Positions 16,348 through 25,017 of a stretch of 64,000 bases of DNA are shown here, in pieces. Under the pieces are notes generated by a model that saw only the letters and a program-made list of their open reading frames with translations, made no database searches and had not been told where the DNA came from. Position numbers and translations under genes: made by a program. Numbering within the stretch: position 1 is the first letter of the stretch; each line of letters begins with the position of its first letter. The stretch comes from UBA2965 sp036526135 (GTDB lineage: Bacteria > Pseudomonadota > Gammaproteobacteria > Pseudomonadales > Azotimanducaceae), in NCBI GenBank assembly GCA_036526135.1, contig DATCZA010000010.1:1-64000 (forward strand). The letters run 5' to 3'.

Positions 16348-18434
16348 GACGGCTCCGCGAACCGCGCGATGCGAAAACCGACGTCTTCGCGACCATCAAC
16401 ACCGTAGTCGCGAAACGACAGGCGCAGGTCAGTGATGGTTCCGTTCATCCAGCTGGATCCTCTGATCACGCGATACTCCCCGGTGTCCGGTCCCAGGGGA
16501 TCCTTCGTCGGTTCAGCCCCCGGAATCTCGTAGAAGTCGTTCACCCACTCCGCAACGTTGCCCGCCAGATCATAGATGCCGATGGCGTTGGGCGCGAACG
16601 TCCCGGTCTCGGCGGAGACGATGTGGTTGTCGTTGTAGCCGAACACCACGCGCCCCACCAGGTGTGCGGCCGACCGGTCGGCGTAGTTGCCGTGACGATC
16701 GGGGGGCGGCAGCGCGGTTCCCCACGGGAAACGATATCCGGTGCTGTCCGGGCCGTTCTGGCGGGCCGCCCACTCCCACTCCGCTTCGGTGGGCAACCGG
16801 TAGCCGGTAGCCGCGGGGTTCGTTGCGACCACTTTGCCAAGGTCCGTGGCATAGAACGGGGGTAGCCCTTCCCTGGCCGACAACCAGTTGCAGTAGAGGG
16901 CGGCCTCCTGCCAGGAGACGCCAACCACCGGCTGATCATCCTTGTTGAGCTCGTGATCCTGAAATTCCCCCGAGTCATGCCCGGGCGCGAAATCGAGAAA
17001 CTGCGCGTTGGTCACCTCGGTCCGGCTGAGATAGAAAATCCGCTCCATGCCCACCTCTCGGAGCGTCTCGTTGGCTCGCCGGCCTGGCTCGCGCCGGGAA
17101 GCGCCCATGGTGAAGGGGCCCGGATTCAGCAGCACGAGTTCCTGGCCCTGGCTGGTCTGGATGATCGGTTTCATGGCTGCCAGACGAGCCTCTTCCAGGG
17201 TCAGAAGGCGGACCTTGATTTCCTGGGTGACCCCGTTGCGCGGCGTTATCTCCGTGGAGTAACCCGCGTATCCATCCAGCGCGATCTCGACCCGATGGGT
17301 CACGGTGGGCAGCGTCAGCGTCTGGTTGGCGTTGCCCAGATTACGGCCGTCGACGAAGAGCTCGGCTTCGGCGGGCTGGGTCGTGACGATGAGCTGACCT
17401 GTAAGGCGCGTGAGCGTCAGGTCTACCGTGCGCTCACCGCCGGAGGCCACCCGAACGCTGCGCTCGCCGGGGGCGAAACCTGCCTTGAAGATCTTCACCC
17501 GGTAGCTGATACCGGATTTCACCGCGATCTCCACAGGCGTCTCGCCCTGAAACTGCCCGTTCAGCGTGACGCCCGCTCCAGCCGGTCGGCTCGTGACCTG
17601 CAGCAGCCCGTCGGCGCGGAGCAGGGTGACTTCCGGCAGCGTCACCTCATCCAGCGCGGCGACCAGGATGCGTTGCCGATGCCCGCGGTGGCCGGGCGCC
17701 TTGAGCCTTATCTCGTGCTCGCCGGTGGGCACCTCGATGACGGCTGGGGTAAGACGACCCGTGGGTTGGTCGTTCAGGAGGATCTCCGCTCCGGCCGGGA
17801 TGCTGGAAACGCTCACCTCGGCCCAGTCGGGAAGCAGGGAACCCTCCACGGTCTGAGCTCGATCCAGACCTTCGATCTCGGCCTCCATATCCAGACGCTG
17901 GTAGCGGTCCAGCTTCATGGATATCGTCGCCGGGCCGGCAGGGACCTTGACACCGTCCAGTGGCGTTCGTCCGAGCAGCGCCCCGGCCACGATGACCTCC
18001 GCGCCGTCGGGATTGCTCAGAAAGGTGACCCGACCGGGAAGCTTCGTGAACTCGAAGCGATGTGTCTGGCTGCGCGCGTCGCCGACGACGAGGAGCTCGT
18101 CGAGTGGCTCGTAGCCCTCGGCGCGAGCACTTACCCGATACTCGCCGTCGAGCATCAGATAAATGTCGCCCAGGGCAATGGCCGGACCTTCGCTCACGCT
18201 CTCTGAGGCGGCCGGGGGGTCGAACTCCAGCCGCACGGATTTCGCGGTGAAGAGAAACCACATGATCGCCATCACGGGAATCGCTACGAGCACGGCGCCG
18301 ATCTGAAACGGCGTCAGCGGCAGCTTTCGTTTCGGCGCCTGCTCCCGAGGCGTGTAGCTTACCGCCTCGATGATCTCCAGATCGTCGGCCTGAACCTGGG
18401 AGGCGTTGTTGTCCTGGCCGTTTCGAGTGCTCAC
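16344..18434 (-). CDS. Membrane-anchored PEGA-repeat protein with cysteine-less FGE/SUMF1 domain
   Basis: 696 residues from GTG 18434, chosen because it lies 7 bases after the upstream stop; the frame runs on into that gene. One TM helix (about 43-64) after a cytoplasmic tail; then about four PEGA repeats (SNPDGAEVIVAG, SIPAGAEILLND, SRPAGAGVTLNG, TQPAEAELFVDG) and a C-terminal formylglycine-generating-enzyme-type domain (GPFTMGAS, RTEVTNAQF, RLPTEAEWEWAAR, DLAGNVAEW, RGSSWMN, DVGFRIAR). The two catalytic cysteines near the end of true FGEs are missing, so the domain is probably a binding or structural module in the periplasm. Confidence 0.87.
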   Translation of the reverse strand: MSTRNGQDNNASQVQADDLEIIEAVSYTPREQAPKRKLPLTPFQIGAVLVAIPVMAIMWFLFTAKSVRLEFDPPAASESVSEGPAIALGDIYLMLDGEYRVSARAEGYEPLDELLVVGDARSQTHRFEFTKLPGRVTFLSNPDGAEVIVAGALLGRTPLDGVKVPAGPATISMKLDRYQRLDMEAEIEGLDRAQTVEGSLLPDWAEVSVSSIPAGAEILLNDQPTGRLTPAVIEVPTGEHEIRLKAPGHRGHRQRILVAALDEVTLPEVTLLRADGLLQVTSRPAGAGVTLNGQFQGETPVEIAVKSGISYRVKIFKAGFAPGERSVRVASGGERTVDLTLTRLTGQLIVTTQPAEAELFVDGRNLGNANQTLTLPTVTHRVEIALDGYAGYSTEITPRNGVTQEIKVRLLTLEEARLAAMKPIIQTSQGQELVLLNPGPFTMGASRREPGRRANETLREVGMERIFYLSRTEVTNAQFLDFAPGHDSGEFQDHELNKDDQPVVGVSWQEAALYCNWLSAREGLPPFYATDLGKVVATNPAATGYRLPTEAEWEWAARQNGPDSTGYRFPWGTALPPPDRHGNYADRSAAHLVGRVVFGYNDNHIVSAETGTFAPNAIGIYDLAGNVAEWVNDFYEIPGAEPTKDPLGPDTGEYRVIRGSSWMNGTITDLRLSFRDYGVDGREDVGFRIARFAEPS

Positions 18435-18441
18435 GACAAGC

Positions 18442-19953
18442 CTAGAGCCGCTCGGTGCAGCGGATGTCAACGGGCTGCATGTTCGGTTTGACGACGATGT
18501 CGGCCCTGACATCGCGGCAGCCGTCACGGCTGCCGATGACCGTGTAGGAGCCTGGCCGCAGGTCGAGTTGCTTGCGCTCGAAGCTGCCCAGCCTGCCGAT
18601 GGTGGACAGGGTGACCTGGGTTCGGTTGTCCGAGACGAAGACGACGGGAATCGGGTCCCGATACGCGGCGAGCAGGGCGGTGACTTCCCTGATCCGAGCG
18701 TCGAGCCGCGGTCCCCGGGGCGTCAGGGCCATGGCGTCATCGAGCAGGTCGCTCGCCTGATCGAATAGTTCCGGCGACGAGAGCTTCTCCGGGCTGGCCG
18801 CTATCCGCGAGAGGCCGGTTGCCGCGCGACGCTGCGCGAGCGCGCGTTGACGCCCGTCGCGGGCAAACTGAATGTTGCCGTCTGACTCGAGCACGGCGAC
18901 GTAGCTCTGCAACGCCGTCTCCCAGTCCTCGGCCGCCTCGGCCGCTTCGGCCCTGCCGCGCAGCGTCGCCAGACGCCGGCCGGCAGAGGCGTCGTCGACC
19001 TGTTCGAGGCCTCCGAGCGCCACCGGGTTGCCGGGATCCAGCTTCAGGGCCTGGCCAAAGGCAGCGCGCGCGGCATCGAGCCTGCCGGCCTCCAGGGCCG
19101 CGAAACCGGAGGAGAGATGGCCCTTGACCGTCTCCGCCTGGATGCCGGCGCGGGCAGCCCGGATGCCCGCTTCGAGGCCCGCGGTCTTCGGGTCCATTGC
19201 GCGCACTCGCTCGTAGACGGCGAGGGCGTCCCGATACTCTGCGGCCAGCTCGTGATTCTTGGCTTCCCGCATCGCCGTGTTCACCTCGGGTAGCAGCGCG
19301 GCTCGCCGCGCGCCTTGCTGAGCTTCCTGATCGTCGGGAGAGATGGTCAACGCCCGGGCGAACGCCCCTGCAGCATTTTTCTCGTCGCGTCGTTCCAGGG
19401 CCGTGCGACCGTCCCGCATCGCGCTTGCGAAACGCGCCTTGCCGTCCTCGATGAGGGCGGCCAGCGCAGTTGCCGCCTTCGCGTAGCTTTCGATGGCGGC
19501 CTCGAACGACTCCCCGAGAAACTGCTCGTCGCCGGCGGTGGCGAGGCGCTTGGCGGCATCGTATTCGGCCTGTCCCCATTGCCCGACCTGCATGGTCTGC
19601 TCCAGGTCAAGCTGGAGCTCCACGAACCGTGCCAGCTCCTCCTGAGCCCTGGCCCGCGCCTGCTCCTTCATCAGCGCCTGAAATGGAGGCAGCTTCTCGT
19701 CCCTGGCCGCCGGGCGTGGCGAGTCCGAGGTCGCGCCGGCGGTATCGGTGGCCGGCGTGCCGGGGAGCGTCGGGGGTTGGACCAGATCGGGGACGACCAC
19801 GAAGACGACGAAGGCTGTCGCCATGACGAGCAGCACGGAGGCGCCCGCTGCCAGGGGCCTGAGCGAGGGGCGCGTGGAGGCCGACGGCCGTTCCGGAGCG
19901 CTGTGCGTGAGCGGGACCGATTTAGGCCGGATCTCGCCGAAATCTTCGCTCAT
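18442..19953 (-). CDS. Single-TM TPR protein of the envelope cluster
   Basis: 503 residues: cytoplasmic tail, TM helix at 35-55, a Pro/Thr-rich linker, then tetratricopeptide-like helical repeats (FARALTISPDDQEAQQGAR, YRDALAVYERVRAMDPKTAG, AAFGQALKLDPGNPVALGG) and a beta-rich C-terminus with VSDNRTQVTLSTIG and RPGSYTVIGSRDGCRDV, which looks PEGA-like. Probably a periplasmic scaffold. Start ATG 19953 overlaps the upstream lipoprotein stop by one base. Confidence 0.8.
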   Translation of the reverse strand: MSEDFGEIRPKSVPLTHSAPERPSASTRPSLRPLAAGASVLLVMATAFVVFVVVPDLVQPPTLPGTPATDTAGATSDSPRPAARDEKLPPFQALMKEQARARAQEELARFVELQLDLEQTMQVGQWGQAEYDAAKRLATAGDEQFLGESFEAAIESYAKAATALAALIEDGKARFASAMRDGRTALERRDEKNAAGAFARALTISPDDQEAQQGARRAALLPEVNTAMREAKNHELAAEYRDALAVYERVRAMDPKTAGLEAGIRAARAGIQAETVKGHLSSGFAALEAGRLDAARAAFGQALKLDPGNPVALGGLEQVDDASAGRRLATLRGRAEAAEAAEDWETALQSYVAVLESDGNIQFARDGRQRALAQRRAATGLSRIAASPEKLSSPELFDQASDLLDDAMALTPRGPRLDARIREVTALLAAYRDPIPVVFVSDNRTQVTLSTIGRLGSFERKQLDLRPGSYTVIGSRDGCRDVRADIVVKPNMQPVDIRCTERL

Positions 19954-21179
19954 CAGGTCTCTTCTGGTTGTTCTTCGGGAGCAGGTAGACCCAGATCCTC
20001 AAAGTAAATGCGGCGGAGAATCCTACGCAGCTCTTCGTACTGCTCGTCCACCGACCCCTGGAGCCTCACGGTCTGGTTCTCCAGCTCGATGGTGTAGGGG
20101 ACGATCTCAGCTTCCGCGGCGACACCGACTTCCTGCAGCACCTCCGCGTGAATCTGCGCCTCGGCGCGTTTCTCGATGGCACCTTTGATGGTCATGGCGC
20201 CGCCAATGACGCTCACGATGCCGCCGGCGTCCACGTATGGGTCGCTGCTTTCGCTCATGGCGGCGACCCCGGCAATGATGGCCGTGGCGCCGCCGATGGT
20301 CCGAGCGCGCGACTGCGCCCTCAGCGCCTTGTAGGCGATGGCTTCGTCGTAGGTCGCTCGGCGCCAGCTCTGGTAGGACTCGAACATGTCGCGGTGGAAA
20401 CTCTCGTAGTACTCGTCCAGCGTGTCTATGAAGAGGTACTCGCGCTCCCGAACGCGTTGGACGCGGCTCAGCATGGGGTCGTTCTCAGCGGGAAGACGTT
20501 TGAGCTCGAACTCTCCCTCGGAGGTGGTGGTGATGTGGTCGGCGAACGCGTCCGGCGCGAAATCCTGCGCGAACTTCATCTCCGCGGTGCGGCGGATCAC
20601 CATGACCTCGTCGTAGCTCAGGCCCTTGCGATAGTCGAGCATGTCGTCGGCCAGCTGCTTGTAGATGGCCTGAAACGGGTCTATGGACTGCGGAATCGCC
20701 TCTTCGTAGGCGTATTTGCTGGCCAGCGCTTCGTAGCGCCGGGAAAACCAGTGGCGGCCGGTCGCATCGTGCACCGACATCTCCACGGCCAGGTTCTCGC
20801 CTGTGGAATGGAGAATCTTGCCCTCAACGACGACGTCGACGGCGTGGGTCGGGCGCGGCACGACGCGTACGGCCCCCCAGTTTCCCGTGCTCTGCAGCAG
20901 GTTCTTTGCGACGTAGGGAATGAAGTTGGCCTCTGCGCGGCGGATCTCCGGCTGAACGAGCTGCTTGATCTGCTCGTCGTAGCTCTCCGGCACGTTCGGG
21001 TCGAGAATGGCCACGCCGATGTCGAGCAGCTCGTCCTCGGTCTGAACGCGATCGAGCTGCTCGGGAGGGGTCATGTCCACGGTTCGGACGACCTCCTGAA
21101 CGCAGCCGGCGCAGAGACCGGCGAGCAACGCCACTGCGAGTAACTTCAATCTTTCTTTCGAGTCTGGCTGCACACGCAT
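19953..21179 (-). CDS. Lipoprotein of the 12-gene envelope cluster (gene 3)
   Basis: 408 residues with a lipoprotein signal (LLAVALLAGLCAGC, +2 Val). The mature part has a TolB-N/ABC-like alpha/beta segment (GNWGAVRVVPRPTHAVDVVVEGKI, LAVEMSVHDATGRHWFSRRY), then a helical region with many Tyr and Arg (YYESFHRDMFESYQSWRRATYDE), a glycine-rich hydrophobic stretch (GGATAIIAGVAAM, GGIVSVIGGAMTIKGA) and an acidic C-terminus. No named family recognised. Fifteen bases downstream of the Pro-rich lipoprotein gene. Confidence 0.74.
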   Translation of the reverse strand: MRVQPDSKERLKLLAVALLAGLCAGCVQEVVRTVDMTPPEQLDRVQTEDELLDIGVAILDPNVPESYDEQIKQLVQPEIRRAEANFIPYVAKNLLQSTGNWGAVRVVPRPTHAVDVVVEGKILHSTGENLAVEMSVHDATGRHWFSRRYEALASKYAYEEAIPQSIDPFQAIYKQLADDMLDYRKGLSYDEVMVIRRTAEMKFAQDFAPDAFADHITTTSEGEFELKRLPAENDPMLSRVQRVREREYLFIDTLDEYYESFHRDMFESYQSWRRATYDEAIAYKALRAQSRARTIGGATAIIAGVAAMSESSDPYVDAGGIVSVIGGAMTIKGAIEKRAEAQIHAEVLQEVGVAAEAEIVPYTIELENQTVRLQGSVDEQYEELRRILRRIYFEDLGLPAPEEQPEET

Positions 21180-21194
21180 TTGCCTACTGCTGGT

Positions 21195-22283
21195 TCAAGC
21201 GCCCTTGTAGCGCCGATACTCGTCCCATAGTTTTTCCTTCAGCTCCGGGTCCGTCTCCTTCATCGCGGCCTCTCTAAGCTGGCGTGCAATGATGTCGTCG
21301 TCCTTCGCGTCGGGGATGTCGTCGGGGATGTCGCCTGCCGAGGCCATGGGAGGCGGCGGTGCAGAGCTCGCCCTGGGCATACCCGCGGGGCCGCCCGGGA
21401 CGTCGGAGCCTCCCTGCTCCGCGCCGGGAACGCCTTCCGACCCGCCGGTCTGGCTTCCGCTGCCGCCCCCGGAACCCGGCATGGGAATCGACGAGCCGGT
21501 TTTTCCGGCGTTTTCGTTGGAGCGTGCCATGATGACCTCCCGCTCCGACATGATCTCGCCGTCGAAACTCTCCAGCGCCTTGTCGAGCTCTCCGTCACCC
21601 TCGGATTGGCCCGGTTCGGCCTGCTCTGCGGGGCCGCCTCCGGAACCTGACGGCATGGGCGGCATCTCGGCCGTCTGCGCTGGCACCTGGTTGCTGGTCT
21701 CCCAACCCCCTTCACCCGCCTCGTCGCCATCCACCCAACCGGGCGAATCCTCTCCGGGATCGCCGGCACCGGATGCGCCAGGCTGCTCCTGTCCGCTACC
21801 TGCTTCCTCGGTGCCCGCGACGCCCGGCTCCTTTTCGCCGGGTCCGGCTTCCCCAGGCTCACCGGAATCCGGGCCTTCTGGGGATCCCGGCATTCCCGGC
21901 ATTCCGGGCAGCTGCTCGGTGCCGGTATCTTCGCCGGTGCCCGCAGTGCTGTCGGGAGGCGGAGGAATGTCTGCCTCGCCGGCTCTGGGCTGACCTCCCG
22001 GGGGCGGGGTGCTGCTGCCGCTGGTCGGCGGAGCGCCGCCTGGCTGGCTGGGAGAGGACTGGGGGCTCTGTTTGCCGGGTTTCGATGGGGAACTCGGCTG
22101 GCTCGGCGAGCTGCTGGGCTGGCTTGGCGAGCTGCTCGGCGAAGAGGGTGGTGTAGACGGGCTCGGCATGCTGGGTGGCTTTGGGGGCTGGGGCGGCGTC
22201 TGGCTGCTGGACTGACAGCCCGCCAAGGCAAGCACGACGGCCAGCGCGAGGGTGCGGGCCGAACGCCGTTGCGATCTGGACAT
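21195..22283 (-). CDS. Pro/Ser/Gly-rich low-complexity lipoprotein
   Basis: 362 residues from ATG 22283, which has an AAGGTGA ribosome site and gives a clean lipoprotein signal (ALAVVLALAGC, +2 Gln); an in-frame ATG at 22385 is less likely because it would overlap the upstream gene and bury the signal peptide. After the Cys come about 75 residues of Pro/Ser repeats (SSPSQPS-type), then Gly/Glu/Pro-rich segments, and a charged C-terminal helix (IIARQLREAAM, ELKEKLWDEYRRY). The composition suggests an extended spacer crossing the periplasm or peptidoglycan. Confidence 0.72.
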   Translation of the reverse strand: MSRSQRRSARTLALAVVLALAGCQSSSQTPPQPPKPPSMPSPSTPPSSPSSSPSQPSSSPSQPSSPSKPGKQSPQSSPSQPGGAPPTSGSSTPPPGGQPRAGEADIPPPPDSTAGTGEDTGTEQLPGMPGMPGSPEGPDSGEPGEAGPGEKEPGVAGTEEAGSGQEQPGASGAGDPGEDSPGWVDGDEAGEGGWETSNQVPAQTAEMPPMPSGSGGGPAEQAEPGQSEGDGELDKALESFDGEIMSEREVIMARSNENAGKTGSSIPMPGSGGGSGSQTGGSEGVPGAEQGGSDVPGGPAGMPRASSAPPPPMASAGDIPDDIPDAKDDDIIARQLREAAMKETDPELKEKLWDEYRRYKGA

Positions 22284-22362
22284 GCTCACCTTTCCGACAT
22301 CCCGCTGCGCAGACGCGGGGAGCCTACCGCGAGGAAGCTGAACGGTGGCTGTACGAGCCGGT

Positions 22363-23625
22363 TTACTCATCCTGCTCCTCCTCAACGACCTCCTGGGCAG
22401 GCTCGAGCTCCTCGAAATAGTCGAACTCGTAGCGATACGTGAAGTCCTGGGTCGCCAGAGCCTGTCCCTCCACGATCATCGGCCGGTATCTGGACAAGCG
22501 CAGGCTCTTACGGACGCGGAAATCCATCAGGCCCGGGGGCTCGGATGCCACCGTCTTGAGCGAGCGGGGGTAGCCGCTGTCCGAGATTTCATAGGCTAAC
22601 TCGACGTAGCCGGTCCGGGCGTCGCCGCGCTCCTGCAGATCGGGCGGCCGGGGATCCTGCGGTACCGGGAAATAGAGCAGCTTGGGCTCGCCGAAATAGG
22701 TCCCCGCCAAACCGGGCTCCAGCTCCTCCAGAGCATCGTAAACGTACTCGTAGAGTGGATAAGCGCGTTTGGTCTTGTCGAAGAGCAGATACCAGTCGGC
22801 GAGTTCGAGAATGGCCTCACTGACCACGACGGGGTTAATGCTGTCGGTGTTCCGGTAAATCCGGATTATCTGCTGCAGCGCCCGTTCGCCGGCAGGGAAA
22901 TTGTTGATGGAGATCGACTCCTCGTAGGCAGAGGAGAACTCGCTGGCCCTGGTTTCACCGCCGGACATGAAGTAGGGCGGAAAACGTTCGAGTCGATATG
23001 ACCACGCGATGCCCTCATAGGCGGGTATAGACTCGAGGTCGTCGTGTTTTCCATTCGCGATCAGGATCTCCAGGGCGTGCTGATACATGGCGCGAGCGGA
23101 GAAGAGGTTCTGCGTGTCCCGATACCACCGTGCCAGCTTGTACACGCCGGGCAGCAGATCCTCGTCCATTCCACCGTGGGCCCGCTTGAGAACCTGATAG
23201 GCGTATTCCTCGCGGTTGTTGGCCTGCTCGTAGTTGCCCATGGCCTTGTAAGCCTGGGCTTCCCGATACACGATCTCCACGTGAGAGGCGCTGTGCAGGC
23301 CGTCGTTGACGCGGCTGACGTGGACGGCCCGCCCGTAGTGCTCCAGCGCCGTGCCGTAGTTGCCTTTACCCAGCTCTGCGTCACCCAGCAGAACCAGCGG
23401 CCGGACCAGCTCGGGGTCGTAGCGGTGACTGATACTTTCAAGCGTGTCGATGTGGGTTTCCAGCCACGTGATGGGCTGGTCGAACTCGCGTGCCCTGATC
23501 CGCGATTCGACGTCCGCAAGGGCAGGGTCGTCTACATCGAGCATCTCGTCGATGCGCTCGGCAGAGTGCGCGCCGACCATGGTCAGCGCTACCAGCAATC
23601 CTGTTGTCAACCTAGTCAAGAGCAT
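22363..23625 (-). CDS. Periplasmic TPR protein with TonB-type C-terminal domain
   Basis: 420 residues: signal peptide (cleavage after GAHSA), then tetratricopeptide-like repeats (LGDAELGKGNYGTALEHYGRA, AYKAMGNYEQANN, ARAMYQHALEIL) up to about residue 310, then a TonB-C-like module (TGYVELAYEISDSGYPRSLKTV, SEPPGLMD, SLRLSRYRPMIVEGQ, FTYRYEFDY). There is no TonB-type membrane anchor or Pro-rich spacer. First gene of the 12-gene cluster; the 225-base region upstream is shared with divergent tusA. The Shine-Dalgarno is weak. Confidence 0.8.
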   Translation of the reverse strand: MLLTRLTTGLLVALTMVGAHSAERIDEMLDVDDPALADVESRIRAREFDQPITWLETHIDTLESISHRYDPELVRPLVLLGDAELGKGNYGTALEHYGRAVHVSRVNDGLHSASHVEIVYREAQAYKAMGNYEQANNREEYAYQVLKRAHGGMDEDLLPGVYKLARWYRDTQNLFSARAMYQHALEILIANGKHDDLESIPAYEGIAWSYRLERFPPYFMSGGETRASEFSSAYEESISINNFPAGERALQQIIRIYRNTDSINPVVVSEAILELADWYLLFDKTKRAYPLYEYVYDALEELEPGLAGTYFGEPKLLYFPVPQDPRPPDLQERGDARTGYVELAYEISDSGYPRSLKTVASEPPGLMDFRVRKSLRLSRYRPMIVEGQALATQDFTYRYEFDYFEELEPAQEVVEEEQDE

Positions 23626-23851
23626 GAGGTGGGCGTCAGAGGTTACTCACGAACCTCCCGCAACTCCGTAATGTCTTCAGATTCCACGACTTGTGAGCCC
23701 GACAGCACCGAAACCTGGCGTTTAGACCGCGATCTGTCGCGAGCGTTCGAGTGTGTAATCGGCCATATCCCAAGTCAAGGCGCGCGGCGGGAGCCTGGCA
23801 GCGGGTCGCTGGCTCGCCGACGGGTTTTTGGGCTACCATCGCGGCCCGCCG

Positions 23852-24085
23852 ATGATTGACGCTCAACACCGAATCGACGCCACCGGACTGATCTGTCCCG
23901 AACCGTTGATGATCGTCCGGAACCAGGTGCGCGAGATGGCCGCCGGGGAGGTGGTCCACGTGGTCGCCACGGATCCTTCCACCAGTCGAGACTTCACGAA
24001 CTTCTGCCGCTTCCTGGGCCACGAGCTGCTCGAGGAACGGTCGAGCGACGGGGTCTTCGAGTTCTGGATTCGCAAGGGGGGCTAG
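23852..24085 (+). CDS. tusA: TusA-family sulfur carrier protein
   Basis: A 77-residue TusA protein. The sulfur-carrying Cys15 is in the family motif CPEP, preceded by IDATGLI; TDPSTSRDF and FWIRKGG at the end match E. coli TusA almost throughout. TusA accepts persulfide sulfur from cysteine desulfurase and relays it to tRNA thiolation (TusBCD-E, MnmA) and other pathways. ATG 23852 gives the normal family start; an in-frame ATG at 23828 is less likely. First gene of a plus-strand operon. Confidence 0.93.
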   Translation: MIDAQHRIDATGLICPEPLMIVRNQVREMAAGEVVHVVATDPSTSRDFTNFCRFLGHELLEERSSDGVFEFWIRKGG

Positions 24086-24088
24086 GTT

Positions 24089-24547
24089 TTGGTTGCCCGT
24101 TACTTTGCCTACGGCTCCAACATGAACCTCGAGCGCGTGCGGCAGCGTGGGATGAGATTCGAACGGGCGATGGCCGGCCGCTTCCACGGGGTGAGGCTCG
24201 AGTTTCACAAAACTTCGCGCGTTCACGCCGGCGTGGGTCATGCCAGCCTCGCCTTTGCGCCCGGCGGCGTGGTGGAGGGCGTGCTCTACGAGCTCGCCGG
24301 CGCCGATGAAATTTTCGCGATGGACCGCTTCGAGTCTGCGCCGGTGAACTACAGCAGGGAGATCGTGCAGATTCAGACCGAGGAGGGCGCGCTGGCCGGC
24401 TGGACCTACTTCGCGAACCCCGCGGTGATCGTTCCCGGCCTGAAGCCGCCGAGGAGCTACCTCGAGCACCTTCTTGCCGGTCGGCCCTTCCTGTCGGACC
24501 CGTACTTTCGCATGCTCGAGAGCTGGGAATGCGCGGACGACCGGTGA
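24089..24547 (+). CDS. Gamma-glutamylcyclotransferase-like protein
   Basis: A 152-residue GGCT-fold protein. The substrate-binding loop YFAYGSNMN is at the N-terminus, and the catalytic Glu lies in MDRFESAP. Family members cyclise gamma-glutamyl amines to 5-oxoproline; the true substrate here is unknown. Start is TTG 24089, three bases after tusA, since no ATG or GTG lies between the stop and the YGSN motif. The 3' end overlaps the next gene by 4 bases. Confidence 0.84.
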   Translation: MVARYFAYGSNMNLERVRQRGMRFERAMAGRFHGVRLEFHKTSRVHAGVGHASLAFAPGGVVEGVLYELAGADEIFAMDRFESAPVNYSREIVQIQTEEGALAGWTYFANPAVIVPGLKPPRSYLEHLLAGRPFLSDPYFRMLESWECADDR

Positions 24548-25017
24548 TCAGCGATCGCGCCATTGCCGGCCGCATCAACCCCCACATCCGCTCGCGCTAT
24601 GCAACGCTGATCGTGGGCGGGGCAAGGGAGCCGCTGTATCAACCGGCGATCGGCAGGTCCCTCGCCATCATTCGCTACACCCGCGATTATGCCCAGAGCG
24701 TCCTGCACGAGGTCGCTCACTGGTGCCTGGCCGATGGCGAGCGCCGGCTTTTAGAGGACTACGGGTACTGGTATCTGCCGCCGCCCCGAACCCCGGAACA
24801 GCAGGCGGCGTTCTTCGCGGCTGAAGAGCGCGTTCAGGCGCTGGAATCTCTCCTTGCCGCTGCTTGTGGTCTGCGCTTTCACGTCAGCGCCGATCAGCCT
24901 GGCACTGAGGTGGGGGCTTTCGCCGCATCGGTCCGCCGCAGGGCCGCGCGCTGGCGTGAGACGGGCCTCACGGGACGGGCGGCGGAAATCCACGGGCTTC
25001 TCGGGCGACCCTGGTGA
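24544..25017 (+). CDS. epmC: Elongation factor P hydroxylase EpmC
   Basis: A 157-residue EpmC (YfcM) protein. The metal-binding core is SVLHEVAHWC with His55, Glu56 and His59, followed by DYGYWYLPP and the VQALE segment, all matching E. coli EpmC. It hydroxylates the beta-lysylated lysine of EF-P; EpmA and EpmB are not in this window. GTG 24544 overlaps the upstream stop as GTGA, as at other joints of the operon; ATG 24529 is the alternative and adds five residues. Confidence 0.9.
   Translation: MISDRAIAGRINPHIRSRYATLIVGGAREPLYQPAIGRSLAIIRYTRDYAQSVLHEVAHWCLADGERRLLEDYGYWYLPPPRTPEQQAAFFAAEERVQALESLLAAACGLRFHVSADQPGTEVGAFAASVRRRAARWRETGLTGRAAEIHGLLGRPW

Noticed and set aside
22050..22160. Short repeats in the Pro-rich lipoprotein gene as a mobile or regulatory repeat
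   Set aside because: They are degenerate Pro/Ser codons inside a coding frame, not an exact DNA repeat.
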